From positions 3,125,580-3,170,510 of the forward strand of contig FN649727.1 in assembly GCA_000310025.1 (NCBI GenBank): a DNA stretch of 44,931 nt, in the 5' to 3' direction. The stretch's first letter is position 1, and each line of letters starts with the position of its first letter. Both the position numbers and the translations under genes were made by a program. Below are positions 22,101 through 33,200 of this stretch, one piece after another. The notes beneath the pieces were generated by a model. That model ran no database searches. It was not told the DNA's origin and saw only the letters and a program-made list of their open reading frames with translations. The stretch comes from Ectocarpus siliculosus (taxonomy: Eukaryota; Sar; Phaeophyceae; Ectocarpales; Ectocarpaceae).

Positions 22101-24202
22101 GGAAGGGAGGGGAGGGTGCCACACCCGGCGATAAGGCAAGAAACAGTAACCTCTAGCCTCGCACTAGTGCGGCCAATGACCGGCCCATACCATACTTCTT
22201 TTGCCCGACCTGGTAAGCAAGACCCCGACGATAGAGTAGCTTCTTTACCGTTTGACCATCGAGGGTTAATTCGTGGTAGATGAGAAATAGCGCGAGCAAA
22301 CTACAATATGCCTCGTCGGAGCAAAACGTACCACATTGACAACGAGGAGGAAGTGTCAGCTGGGTTCACATAACTTTGCGCAGGCCACCAGGATACATCA
22401 CGATATGCCATTTTTGTCTGACACAAAACGCCTCCTATAATAGTCTGTTTGGAGGGTGTTTCGAGATCGTCACCGCTCTTCCAGACGTGGATACACAAGG
22501 CCCTCCGACAACAAATGCTACTGCTGTTGTTCGTAAATACCTACGTTCACAACCATCCCATCTCCGACTGCTGCTCTGTCTCTCTTTTCGCCCCGTCACC
22601 CCGCTAGACCTCACACGCAGACGGCAAAAGCTCGGCCCCGTTATCGTTTTGTGCTGGCCGCGCGTGGGAGCAGCAGACGGAAATGGCAGCTGAAAGCTGT
22701 ACCTACGGTACCGCGAGGCATATTTTGGTGATCGGGAAGGCTGGGGGATGACAGCGAAGATACTGCCCGGTCGAAATCTCCGTGTGAGAGACGAGGATGA
22801 TCAACCCATTCCTCTAATTTTTGGTTTCTAGTTATCCCCATCCTTTTGCCGTGACTTGTGTCTACCTCCCTCACGTGGCCTCCTCCTCTGTACTGGAGGA
22901 AGTCCAACCGTAGCTACATGTAGGATCCGGCGGGGCGGCTCGCCTCCAATTTTTTACGCAAGGATACGGCTTCTGTGTAATCGAAATAAGAAATTTGATG
23001 CCTTCTCGCACCGTGACACTTTCGAATCGACGTGTGATGTAATTGATTCTGCTGCTGAAAACCTATCGAATCGTCAACGGCTGTCAACACTGCTTGTAGT
23101 CCTTAAAATAGACACTAAATCTTGCATGTTCGCAATTGCCAGAGCATTGTGTATTCTATTTCTAAATTCGTCCCATCTCGGCGACAGTCTTACTAATATA
23201 GGTTACGCCTTACGTACCAGCTTGGGTATTGCAGGAGGAAAATCCCCATCTCTTCCCGTCGGTACTTGCTACTTATGTGTATGTACTGCACCGAGAAGGA
23301 ATCGTGTTGACGCTATGATGAGGAAATATAAATAGTTGTTTTTAACCGTCCATTGTTGTGCAACCGCAAAGTTCAAGCGCTGACCTACCTCGACACTTTC
23401 TAGAGAGAGAGAGAGGTGTTGTGAGCGTGAGACAGAGGGAGAGGTCAAATAGTCCACAGCAACCGTCACCGACGCCAACGTCTGGTACCTGCTTCATGGT
23501 TGTCGGTGCCAAACTTTACGATTAAATATGCCTACAGCACAACTCAATCTCATGGTACCACGTGGGCTGTTGGGGTCACACACGAGACACGAACGACACC
23601 CACAACTGCACGCCCGTCGCACCAAGGGCCTGCCTTCTCCTAACCTTGGGTGCAAGAGTCGGCGTACCGCATACTGGTATATAGGAGGGACATAAGAACA
23701 AACAGATTAGTTCACCAGAGGGGACGACTGCTGCTGTGAACGTTCCAAAACAGCTGTTGCCAAGAACAGACGGCGGAGAAAGCATAGTCTATACACATGA
23801 TGCAAACGGTACAAAACCATGCAAAACCCCCACCTGCACATCCGACGCTTCGTCCTTCGGTGCCGGCGGGGGTGGCCATGAAGCCACGGCGACGCCGTTC
23901 GATTCCGCCATCGACTTCTCCACCACCGCGCCCTCCACGGCCTGCGCTTTTCTCTGCTTGTTTTTTTGCCGTCGCTTCTCGTTTTTGGTCAGCTTCCGCG
24001 GCGCCGCCGCCGTGCCGCCATTTCCCCCTCCCTGCCCCCCTCGCCCGCTCCCGCCGTTCCCCACCGCCGCCTTGGCCACGCCGTTTCCGTTCCTGTCGTC
24101 GCCGTTGCCACTGCTGCCCTTGTTTTTCGCGAGACCGAGATCGGATGGTGGCGCCTTACCGGTCACCACGCCTGCCATGTTGTTCACCACAAGCCTCACC
24201 AT
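16169..24202 (-). CDS. SF3B2: Splicing factor 3B subunit 2 (SF3b145/SAP145)
   Basis: SF3B2 is a U2 snRNP SF3b subunit that contacts pre-mRNA near the branch site in the nucleus. Eight minus-strand exons join without a frame break to 669 residues: 24202-23834, 21431-21030, 20135-19968, 19343-19281, 18390-18253, 17891-17699, 17305-16801 and 16340-16169. Residues 1-123 are Gly-rich with a basic TKNEKRRQKNKQRK patch. The DUF382 core spans about 205-350 (KSRLSVAELKQLVQRPDVVE, NTVPVPRHWCQKRKYLQGKR, PKMGKIDIDYQ, HDAFFKHQTKP). The PSP domain follows at about 375-435 (DPPPWLINMQRYGPP, IPGLNAPIP, WGKPPVD). Then come a long Asp/Glu run, a SGLETP segment and a basic tail ending KRYKDSFKF. It is shorter than the human protein, and I see no N-terminal SAP domain. 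The first ATG in the open frame is at 24202. Intron 1 is 2.4 kb. Confidence 0.95.
17163..17225 (-). repeat. Triplet repeat coding for the SF3B2 acidic run
   Basis: A (TCC)n-rich tract on the plus strand encodes about 15 Glu preceded by five Asp in exon 7 of SF3B2. An acidic stretch occurs at this place in SF3B2 of other eukaryotes. Here it is coded almost entirely by GAG and GAC and so behaves like a microsatellite within an exon. Confidence 0.8.
19547..19622 (-). pseudogene. tRNA-like fragment (weak)
   Basis: On the minus strand this 76-nt stretch has ends that pair over six of seven positions (TCCCCAG with CTGGGTA). It also has a D-arm-like GGTAGA, a GTAACGTC variable region and a T-arm-like GGAGGTTCGACTCCCCC. 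A normal five-pair anticodon stem does not form, and a direct repeat GTAGATTCG surrounds where the anticodon should be. It lies in intron 3 of SF3B2. I read it as a possible tRNA relic or chance resemblance, not a working tRNA gene. Confidence 0.25.
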
Positions 24203-25467
24203 TTTCGCCCTACGAACACGCCTACTTTGCCGTGCTCTCTCGCCTCCCGCCGAAAAAGCGCGATCCCGCGCCGGCAAAACTACGATAGAGCGCGCCGGTC
24301 AGTTCCCTTCCAGCGAGTGCCCAGCTCCGCTATAGCTGTTCGCCAGTGTCCTTGCTCCGTGTGCTCTCCACCGTTCCGGAGTGCACGAAGCTTATATCAG
24401 GGCGCGTTGGTGCTTTGCGGCGTCCGTGGGTATGTATGATGAAGGGAAGCCTGCCCTCCAAAAGCCCTCTCTGTTTCGCCTGCGCGCGCTGGATCCACGC
24501 AGATCAGGCGGGATCTCTGCCGACAGCAATATAAAACAACGGCTATGCTATCCCTACGCCAGACGAGCGTTGCTCCCTTTCCCCCCTCTGCCTCGTCCCT
24601 CGGTCCTAGTCTTGGACCGCCTCTCGCTTGGGAAGGTTCACACGGCAAGATGGTGTTGGTCAGTCATGCATACCGCGGAACCCCCAATGGCGGGTTGTTG
24701 TATCAGCTGCAGAACCCCGCCGAGGATGCCTTGTCTGCTGCTGTCTGCTGGGCATCTGGGCATAACCGTTCTCAGTTCAGCAGCAGAGAGCGAGGTGGAG
24801 CGATTGAACAAAAACCACCTCATGCGAGGGTTTGAGTTGCGGGCAAGCTGACCTCACTCGTGGTGGGCTGTTGAATACAGGATGCTTCTTCCGGCACCAG
24901 CAGCGGATGTAGTTCGTCTGGCCCTTCAGAGGAGGAACGGCGGTGATTGCCTCCGCATCCTCGTCGTGCTAGCTTGCTTGGCTAGCTGCCGGCGAGGGAG
25001 AGCGGCTCTAAGCCTCGCCGTCTGCAAGGTTTGTAAGTGTTTGTGTGCTGGAAAGTAGCTCTGAGAAACATGTATGTCAACTGTCCACCTAGCAGTCTAT
25101 GCATTAGGATTCAGTTTTTGAATTCACGGTGCCGTTGCAAGTTTGAAGTTCTTGCGTGTATTGCATCCTCTCTCTGTTGAGAGTTGGCTTGGTTTATCGC
25201 CAACGATTTCCGACAAGGTGGCGCAGGCCTTTCAGTAGCGCCTGCTGGATATACCAACGGCCGGTGTCTTGCCAATGCAGTGCTTGGTATTAAATGAATC
25301 TAGGTTTGTGAGCCTGAAGTAACTTCGTTCATGGCCGGCACACATGGCCGGCCGTAGTTTTGTGGGTGGAACACGCCGGCATTGGTCACACAAAGGGGGA
25401 TGCCCCCTGCAATGTAATCCGGGTGGGAGAGACTGCGTCACGAGGACCGCACCAGGATGTTGTGACG
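24203..25467. promoter_or_regulatory. Intergenic region between divergent SF3B2 and BTB-BACK genes
   Basis: This 1.3 kb should contain the SF3B2 promoter and 5' untranslated region, read leftward, and that of the BTB-BACK gene, read rightward. I cannot place a TATA box or transcription start. Near 24970-25020 there is a GC-rich inverted motif (GCTAGCTTGC...GGCTAGC). No coding region is supported. Confidence 0.3.
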
Positions 25468-25881
25468 ATGACGGCACCACGATGTCCACCCTATTCTCCT
25501 GAGCGAAGCGTTGTCCCGAAACTTGTTGTTAACTACCGCCCCTGGACACAGCAGTTAGACCTGCCAACCGTAACTGCTGGAACCTACGACACGCCGCCGC
25601 CGCCTCCCGCTTCCGACGAGCCACAGCAGTAGATAATTTCGCTGCAAACACAGGGCAACCGCGTGAAAACAAAGGCGTTTAGACATGAGATTGTCAATCT
25701 GTCGGTGGCCCAGCTCACACGATGCTCCTCGAACGCATGCAGAGCCCCCATGCCCCCGACCGGTGTCTATCCCTGGTGGGGCTCACTGCTGTCGATTGCT
25801 CACGTTTAACCCTCTTGCCAACACCAAACGATCATAGGTCACGAGCCCTGTCTCCTTTCTGCTCTACTGCATCGGCCTGAG

Positions 25882-28687
25882 TCGAAGGAGAGATCGCAAC
25901 AACGGAACCCTGCTGTGCGGGAACGACAACGGCGACACCAACGCCGGGCAACGTCCGAGAGGACGAATAGGGGGGTGGAGGGGCGCGTTCAGGAGGGGCA
26001 TCCCCAGCTGCGAATCCGGGGCAGGGGGGGAGCTGTTCGACCAGCAGGGCGGTGGAGCGCTTGCGTCGAGATCGGCACTACGCGAGGCGACGCTGGGGGC
26101 GCGCGGTAGGCGGGCGGCCTTCGAGAGGTTTGGGGAGCTGCGGCGGGTCGGGGCGTGCTGCGACGTGACCCTGGCCGTGGGGGGTAAACACTTCAAGGCG
26201 CACAAGTGAGGGGGGAGGCGTTTGGGGAGGCCAGCGCGTGTGTGGTGGTGGGGGGGGAAGCATGCAGGGCTTGAGGTCCAGAGCGTGTCAGCCGTAACGG
26301 TGTTCTTGGAACGGAAATTAGTTGCTGTGACCAGCCCCCACATACGATTACTCCCACCGTGCTCCGTCGGGTCGGTTGCGGTCTTTCCCGGCACGGGAAG
26401 TTTGGTTGGTGGATTGCGATGTGCTCTAACCGATGGTAAAGTGGTGTGTGTAACGTGTCACATGGGATACCCTTCAAAGTCCTGCCCCTGCCCCCGAACA
26501 ACCGGAACCGACAAAAGGTGTGTCTTGGCAGCCCAGAGCTCGCCGCTGCGCGCCATGTTCGAGGGCTCGTTCAAGGAAGGCAGCGAGGACGTGATCGCGC
26601 TCCTGGACGTGGAGCCCTCCAGCTTCTCGCTCCTGCTGGACTTCTTCTACGACCGCAGGGTCGAGGTCACGGACGAAAACGTGGAAGCGCTGCTAGACCT
26701 CAGCGCGAGGTACGGCGTGTCGCTGCTGCGGCGGCACTGCTGCGCCTTCCTGGCGGGCTCTGCTAGCCCTGCCACGGCCTGCTCCCTGCTCTCGGTGGCC
26801 GACCGCTACGACTGCCACAGGCTGCGGAGAGTTATCCTCGCGTACACGCTAGAGGTAAGTTTTTTTTTCTCGCTCTCGTGTGTGCATGGGCCGTTGTGTG
26901 CACCAGTCGGGAATCGATCTTGTCGCACGGGCGGAGGGGGCGTACTTCTTCGTCACTTGTTGCCTTTTTCTAGAGTCGTTACCTTTGACCATGCACTGAG
27001 AACCGCCGTTCCTCCTCCTAAGAGACCTTGCCACCACTCGGGCGCTTTTGCAGGGTCCGCGACGTTTGTTTTAAGTAAATTCTCTGCTTGTTCCTTGTAA
27101 CCTCTCCCGCGCTGTCAGGCCACCGTTGATCTCCCAGCACGGTCATGACTTGGGAAAGGGGGAGGTTGAAAGTTTGTTCTTAAAGAAGAGGTGTTCGCGC
27201 GTTTTTTCGAGTAGACACGCTCATTGACCGAAACGTGAGCTCGTCAAACGGCGCTCTGCACGTAGCATTGTGAACGAGGCGTTCTTGGTCACCTCAAGGG
27301 TTGTGGAAGCAAGCTCAATTCAATGTCCTAAGCGTCTTTCTGAGGCATTTTGTCGCACGTGCAGCACACCATCCCGAGCGTCCTTGGTCACCACCCGCCC
27401 CCCTCCCCGCTTCTGCACACGCCTTGCTGTTTCCACCACGCAGCGATTCCCGACGACGTGCCGCGACAGCTCTTCGGACGGGTTTCGCCATCTCTCCGCT
27501 GCTCTAGTTGTCGAGGTGCTCAAGGACGACCGGTTGGCTGCGGGGCAGGAGGGCGAGCTTGCTGTCTTCTGGGCGGCGATATCCTGGCTGGAAGCAGAGC
27601 AGTCCCGCCGAAGGAATGCGGATGAGGCGAGTTTTCGAGTTTCTCGCACTCGAGAGACCGTCGTTGCTTGGGTTTACCGTTGTGCTCGCAGTGTCCATGT
27701 TGGCGTGACAGTGGACGGGGTGGTGGCATTAGACTTGTCAACCTGTGGTGATATTGGAGTCATTTTTGCTCGGAGCGCTGTGTGATCATCGTCATAGCAT
27801 CATCCACGTGCGGCGACGAAGACATCGTCGTGAGGTATGGAACGCATTGGGAGTGCGCAAGGTTGGGCGCGCCCGTTTTGGTAGAGTGTTGATTGACCAA
27901 ACACAGAGCCCGTATGAGATGCCTCACCTCCATTGTGTCCTGTTCCTGACCCCCCCCCCCGCGACGCGGCGCTCTCTCTGGCTCACTACCCTCCTTGGCT
28001 TCAAACCCGCCGCCGCAGGTGCTCTCACACGTACGGTTCGGCCTCGTCTCCGCCAAAGCCCTCGCCGATGCCGTGGAAGCCCACCCCTTGATGCAGTCGG
28101 CCGCCGGCAAGGCCTTCGTGCACGGGGCCTACCGTTACCAAGCGCTGCCGCCGGAGAGCCGGGACGACTTGGCCTCGTCGATGGCGGCGCGTGCGCGCCC
28201 GCGAACAGCGGCCGGCGGTGACGGCGGCGGCGGCGGCGGCTACCGCACGGGCCGGTCATCCTCCGCTGCTCTGAAACCGGACCATGGTGATGGTGTGGGT
28301 GATTTTTCTGGATGGTTGAGGGCGGATGGTTTTGGTGATGACCAAGGGGACAGTAGTGGTTGTTCGAGTTGCGAGGGTCAGGGTGGCGGCGGCGGGGAAA
28401 ACGAATCTGAGGGAGAAGGGGATCCTCCGGTGCCAGGGGGCGAAGGTAGCTGGCACGGTAATAGCAACGGCGCCGCCGCCGCCGCCGCCGCCGCCGACGG
28501 TGGCATCGGTGACGGCATGCGCTCGGCGCCTGTGTCCGGTAGTGCCGAAGAGATTGGTGCAGGGAGGGAAGAATCGGCGAGCGGGGAGAGCAGAGTGGGG
28601 AGCGAATCTCGGCCGAGGAAGTTGCACATGACCGACGGCAGCCCCATAAGAAGGTTGTGGGGGGCGGGGACTCGGATGTACGTTTGA
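25882..28687 (+). CDS. BTB/POZ-BACK domain protein
   Basis: BTB-BACK proteins usually act as substrate adaptors for Cullin-3 ubiquitin ligases. Four exons are supported: 25882-26205, 26518-26854, 27444-27626 and 28019-28687, about 504 residues. The BTB domain begins CCDVTLAVGGKHFKAHK, continues VLAAQSSPLRAMFEGSF, then SFSLLLDFFYDRRVEVTDENV and ends near VADRYDCHRLRRVILAYTLE. The BACK part shows FRHLSAALVVEVLKDDRL, VFWAAISWLEAE and VLSHVRFGLVSAKALADAVE. No Kelch repeats follow. The last 150 residues are Gly-, Ser- and Ala-rich low complexity, with a poly-Ala coded by GCC repeats. Exon 3 ends at a GC donor (GAG|GCGAGT). The 5' end is open: 25468-25628 could be a starting exon, since its phase fits, but its donor is weak. 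Domain identity is firm; the targets are unknown. Confidence 0.75.
27627..27628 (+). other. GC splice donor, BTB-BACK intron 3
   Basis: The coding frame needs a join exactly after GATGAG (27626), because the BACK domain resumes in phase 0 at 28019 (VLSHVRF). The intron therefore opens GCGAGT instead of GT. No GT nearby keeps both frame and domain. Confidence 0.6.
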
Positions 28688-30296
28688 TCCGCAGGTGATC
28701 TGGGCCGCCGGGCGTCGCCCGCTTTTATCACGGGAGGGTCGTTTTGAAAAGCTGCGTATGTAGACAGCCGCAACCGGTTTTGGTGTGAATACTTTTACGC
28801 AGGGTATCCCCGGTGTGGTGTTTGTTTTGAGTAGCTCGTGATATATGCTCTTATGAGACGATGGATGCGCCCTGTGCGTGCCTACACTTTGGCATGATCT
28901 GTGTGATGCGTGGACGAGGAGGGGGTAACCGCTGGCATGCCTAGACTAGTCTTCGGTTGCTGTGCAATAACCTTCTGTTTATCTTGTCCTTTGAATAATG
29001 GTTTGGGTGTTCTTCGTTTCAGTTTGATTTTTTTTTTACTCTTCATTTTTTGGGGGGACGCAATGTCTATATACCTTTCACGAGATCTTATGGGTGAAAG
29101 TCGGTTAAGCGCGTTAAATTTCCGTTTCTCTTGTTTGTGGAAACTAAACGAAGTAAAATTAGTGTTTTCACTCCACGGTGTGCTTACCGCCCAGTGGTCT
29201 ACGGCTGCCGAGGCGGTGGGCCAGTACATGATCAATTGTCCCCCCCGGGCCTCTCTGAAATCCCCGACAAAGAAGAGCGCGCTTTGGTCCGTGTTTCTGT
29301 CTGTGTGGCCTTTTCTGTCCGTGTGATCGAGGCCAAAACCAGGACCTTCTGATATGTCAGGCTGCCCCAAATGTGGCCGGGTTCTCTCCACGGCATGTAG
29401 CATTTGGTGAGATTTGCTGATTGTTGTATCAGCTTCTCTGAATAATTCAATCTCACAGGGGAGGAAGTTGAAAACGACCCGCCTTGCCCACACTTATTAT
29501 TACTGGGTGAATACACCACCCCGAGCTCTTTTTTTGTCGTCCTATTTATTATGGCTTCAAGGGAGAAGAAAATAGAAATTACAAACAATTGCATTGCACT
29601 TGCCGTTGGTTCCTCTTTGAATCATCCCGAGCACTGTTTTCTTCAAGGACATCTATCTCTTTTGCTCTACGTATGTAGTTCCTTCGTTGGTATTACATGT
29701 AGTCTTCATTCAACACATCCCCAGTGATGAGTGTTTCCTGTGTTGTGTACAAGAACAAGTCTTTCAGTCACAATGTTTTAGGCGCCTCCTCTGCAACTCA
29801 TATGACACATAGATGCATGACACAACCATTCACTAGTTGTGGATAGACAGCATGCACAAAAGAAGACATCACAACATTCATGTGCGTGCATGATCAAGAT
29901 AACAAGATCCAAACGACAAGATACATGAAGTCCTCACCCCCAGTAAAACAACCCTACAATCCCCTTCGCGTCGCCCCTCTTTTCAAAGTTGATAAATCTC
30001 GCCGCACTTCGTGCCCGGCTTCTCTCGTCTCTCTCCCCTCCACTCTCCTGTCCCCACTGCTGCATCACACGCTCGCAAGGTTTTGCGTATTCGGTGCCAC
30101 AGATAGGTAGACTGGAGGAACGTGGAAGACAAGAGACGAGCGAACATATTATATCATCAAGGACACCAACGAGCTCACCATACTCAGCCACACCGAACAC
30201 CGCCATCGTCCCTACTGCCTACAGCAGTAGTCCCTAGCGAGGAAGTGCTGCGTGCTGTCCACAGCAGTATCGCGCAGCTAGCAGGTGCTTCCTGCC
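28688..30296. other. Intergenic region between BTB-BACK and KDSR
   Basis: No supported gene. The part from about 28980 to 29800 is visibly richer in A and T than its surroundings. It holds a 203-codon minus-strand open frame (29493-28882) without an ATG start or recognisable motif. The right end should contain the KDSR promoter. Confidence 0.35.
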
Positions 30297-33200
30297 ATGG
30301 ACGATGAGTGGTCTACGGAGGCGGTGTGTACGGCGCTCATTGGTGCTGGCACGGTGCTCTGCGTGTTGAGGCATCTTGCGCGGTCGGTCTTGGGCACGAA
30401 CGGCAGGATTACAATGCGGGGCAAACACTGCCTGGTCACCGGCGGCAGCAGCGGCATCGGGAAGGAAGTGGCAAAGGTGCGCGCTAGCTAGTAGTGCGCA
30501 CCGCTCACACAAGGCAGTTCGTCGGTGATGATCCCAGCGGCTTGCTGCCGGGTCGGATGTTGCTTGAGATAGACGCATCATCACGTTGCACTGAAGTACC
30601 AAGATTGAACGAAGGGGGTGTACCTCTTTCTCTCCGGCCCATGATAGATACATGTAGTGACTGCTAGTCTCAGTTGATACCTCGCATAGCGCGAAGAGGG
30701 AGTGGAGGATTCCAGAATATCTGTCGTTGAATTCTATTGACTTGCGGACCCCTCGGGGCCAGTGCATTTGAGTGTACCTTTTTAGGGTAAGTTAACCTGT
30801 GACCACGGGAATCGACCGAGTCGAGTGTTGGATCAGTACGGACATACGAAGGTACTGGGTAGAGAGAGATCGGAACGGTTTTTAATGTGAAGACAACAAC
30901 AACAACAACAACAACTGCTGTTTATCGAGGATGCCAGCGCGCTTGCTTGTTCTCTGGGGACACCGCTGAATGCTGAAACCCACCGGTGCTCCGCCGTTTC
31001 CCGTCGCCGAATGTCCCCTTTACGCAGCAACTAGCTCGCGAGGGAGCCCACGTGACGATTGTGGCGCGTCGACAGGAAGTTCTCGATGGTGAGATCTCGC
31101 AATCCTGTGATCTGTGGTCTAGATACGGGGTGCAGAAGCCTCTCACTACAGCAGTAGTTCCTTGGATTCGTTTGTACGGCCTCGAATAACCAGCTGCTTG
31201 TTTCCTCAGGTAGGCATAGGCCGGTGCATAATGCTGTAGCACCCACTACTAGCTGCGCTTATCTGGCTGACCAACAGAGTCATCCGTCCTAGCGGAGAAT
31301 AAACCAACGCGTCGTGTCTGTTTTGTAGACAATGTTCGAGAGGACTGAATCACAGTCACCTCCTATTCCGTGCACCTGCCCCAAAGGTACAGAGCAACGG
31401 CTTCGTTGTGACATAAGCTTCGGTTCTCTTGTTCGTGTTTGGGAGAACCGCAGTTGCATCATCCCCTGGGACATAGCAGGCATTTACACGTCGGGGCACC
31501 ACTCTTTCCTCTTGGGCACTCGCTATCCAGACTCACACCCTTTTCTTTCGTGTCCTTTCAGTGGCCCAGGTGGAGGTTGAGGCCTGTCGAGAGTCGCCCG
31601 ATCAGATGGTGCAAGCGATCAGCGTCGACGTGGGGGACGCTGAGGCGGTGAAGGTTGCCATGGGCGCGGCGGTGGCCAAGCAGGGGGCGGTGCAGGTGAT
31701 GGGCGGTGTGTCGCGAAAGCGTAGCGGCAGCAGCAGCAGGAGCAACCAGTTTTTGTCGGGATTCTGTCACTGCTGTTCCAGCCGTGCGTGTGGCTTTTGT
31801 GTCGTTCCATTGCACGGCACCTATCAGAGCCCGTAAAATTGTGTCACTTAAGGGTGGTATCCGCGCGGGCTCCCTCCCCCTGATAGCGAGTTACAGCAAA
31901 TGTTAATGTTGCCCTGTCGACAATCCCTTTCGTATGCATAGCATAGGGCCCCAATTCTGCGCAATGTAGTCCACAGTCCGTAAACCGATTCTGCAGAGGC
32001 GCCGATCCATCAACCCCACGATGCTGCCGTTGTGCCATTCGTCGCTGCCTTCCTTCCGGCGTGTCAACGAGGGTGCTTACTGCCTCCGGCCACGTCCAAA
32101 GTAGGCAATAAACTGCACAAACTTCTGATTCATCCTTGCCTCTAAAAAAAGGTCTTGGCGAACTGTGCCGGATTCGCCATCGCAAAAGAGTTCGACCAGA
32201 TGGAGATGGGCGACTTCGAACGCCTCCTCCGCGTCAACACCCTCGGGTCGGCCTACGTCACGCGGGCACTCCTGCCTCCAATGAAGGCCGCGGGCGGCGG
32301 GCGAGTCCTCTTTACGTCGTCGATGGCCGGCCAGGTGTGGTCCTATCGGCGTCTTTTCTCCTGAGGGTGAAGAGTCGAATCTTTGTTCCTCCAATTCACG
32401 ATCTACTGTAGAGTCTCTCCTTTCTTCTCAGACGCGACAGTTGCTGCCCCCCCCCCCCCCCCACTCCTGGATTCCGAAAGACACACACACGCGCATGGTC
32501 TGTATCAGGAAGGAGAGTGGACCCTGTTGCCCAACCTCCTCCGCAGTCCCCCTGTCGGGGGAGGCTGCTGGCTGGAAGCGCATTCACTTTTTTTTTGGTC
32601 GCTCTACAAGGTTGGCGTGTTGTCATTGGTCGGCAGTTGTAGACAAGAAACGCACACACATGTGCATTTTCCGGCAGGTGCACGTGAGCAGCAGACACCG
32701 TTTAGGCAGCAGTCATGCGGCGCGCGTTAGTAGGTGTCGTGACACGTTGAACGCTGGCTGCGAAACCCGCGGCCAGCACACACCGCTCGTTCCCACCGAA
32801 CCATGCGCGCAGGGTTGTGCTTTGATGTCATTAGTCTTCTTACAAATTGTTTTTGATCTGAAATGGCTCCATTTATTTTTCTTCTTTTTCTTTCCCGCAT
32901 TTTCCTGCTCTCTCGGCGCTCCTCCGCCCCCGTCTCGATGCCTGACAGCGCAGCTTTTCTTTCCTAAGATACTCTTCTCGATAGTAGTTCCGATTCTGCG
33001 GAGCTCTCTGTTGCACATTGCAAGCTGGGCACACTGAGGGTTAGCACACCCCGCGTTGGGCATGCACTTATCATCGATCGACGACGTGGTGGGNNNNNNN
33101 NNNNNNNNNNNNNNNNNNNNNNNNNNNNNNNNNNNNNNNNNNNNNNNNNNNNNNNNNNNNNNNNNNNNNNNNNNNNNNNNNNNNNNNNNNNNNCATTTTG

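Noticed and set aside
25360-25632. Separate small gene upstream of the BTB-BACK gene
   Set aside because: No standalone evidence. The part from 25468 is kept only as a possible first exon of the BTB-BACK gene because its phase fits.
28882-29493. 203-codon minus-strand open frame between BTB-BACK and KDSR
   Set aside because: No ATG start, no motif and no splice partners. It lies in an A/T-richer region where long frames are still possible by chance.
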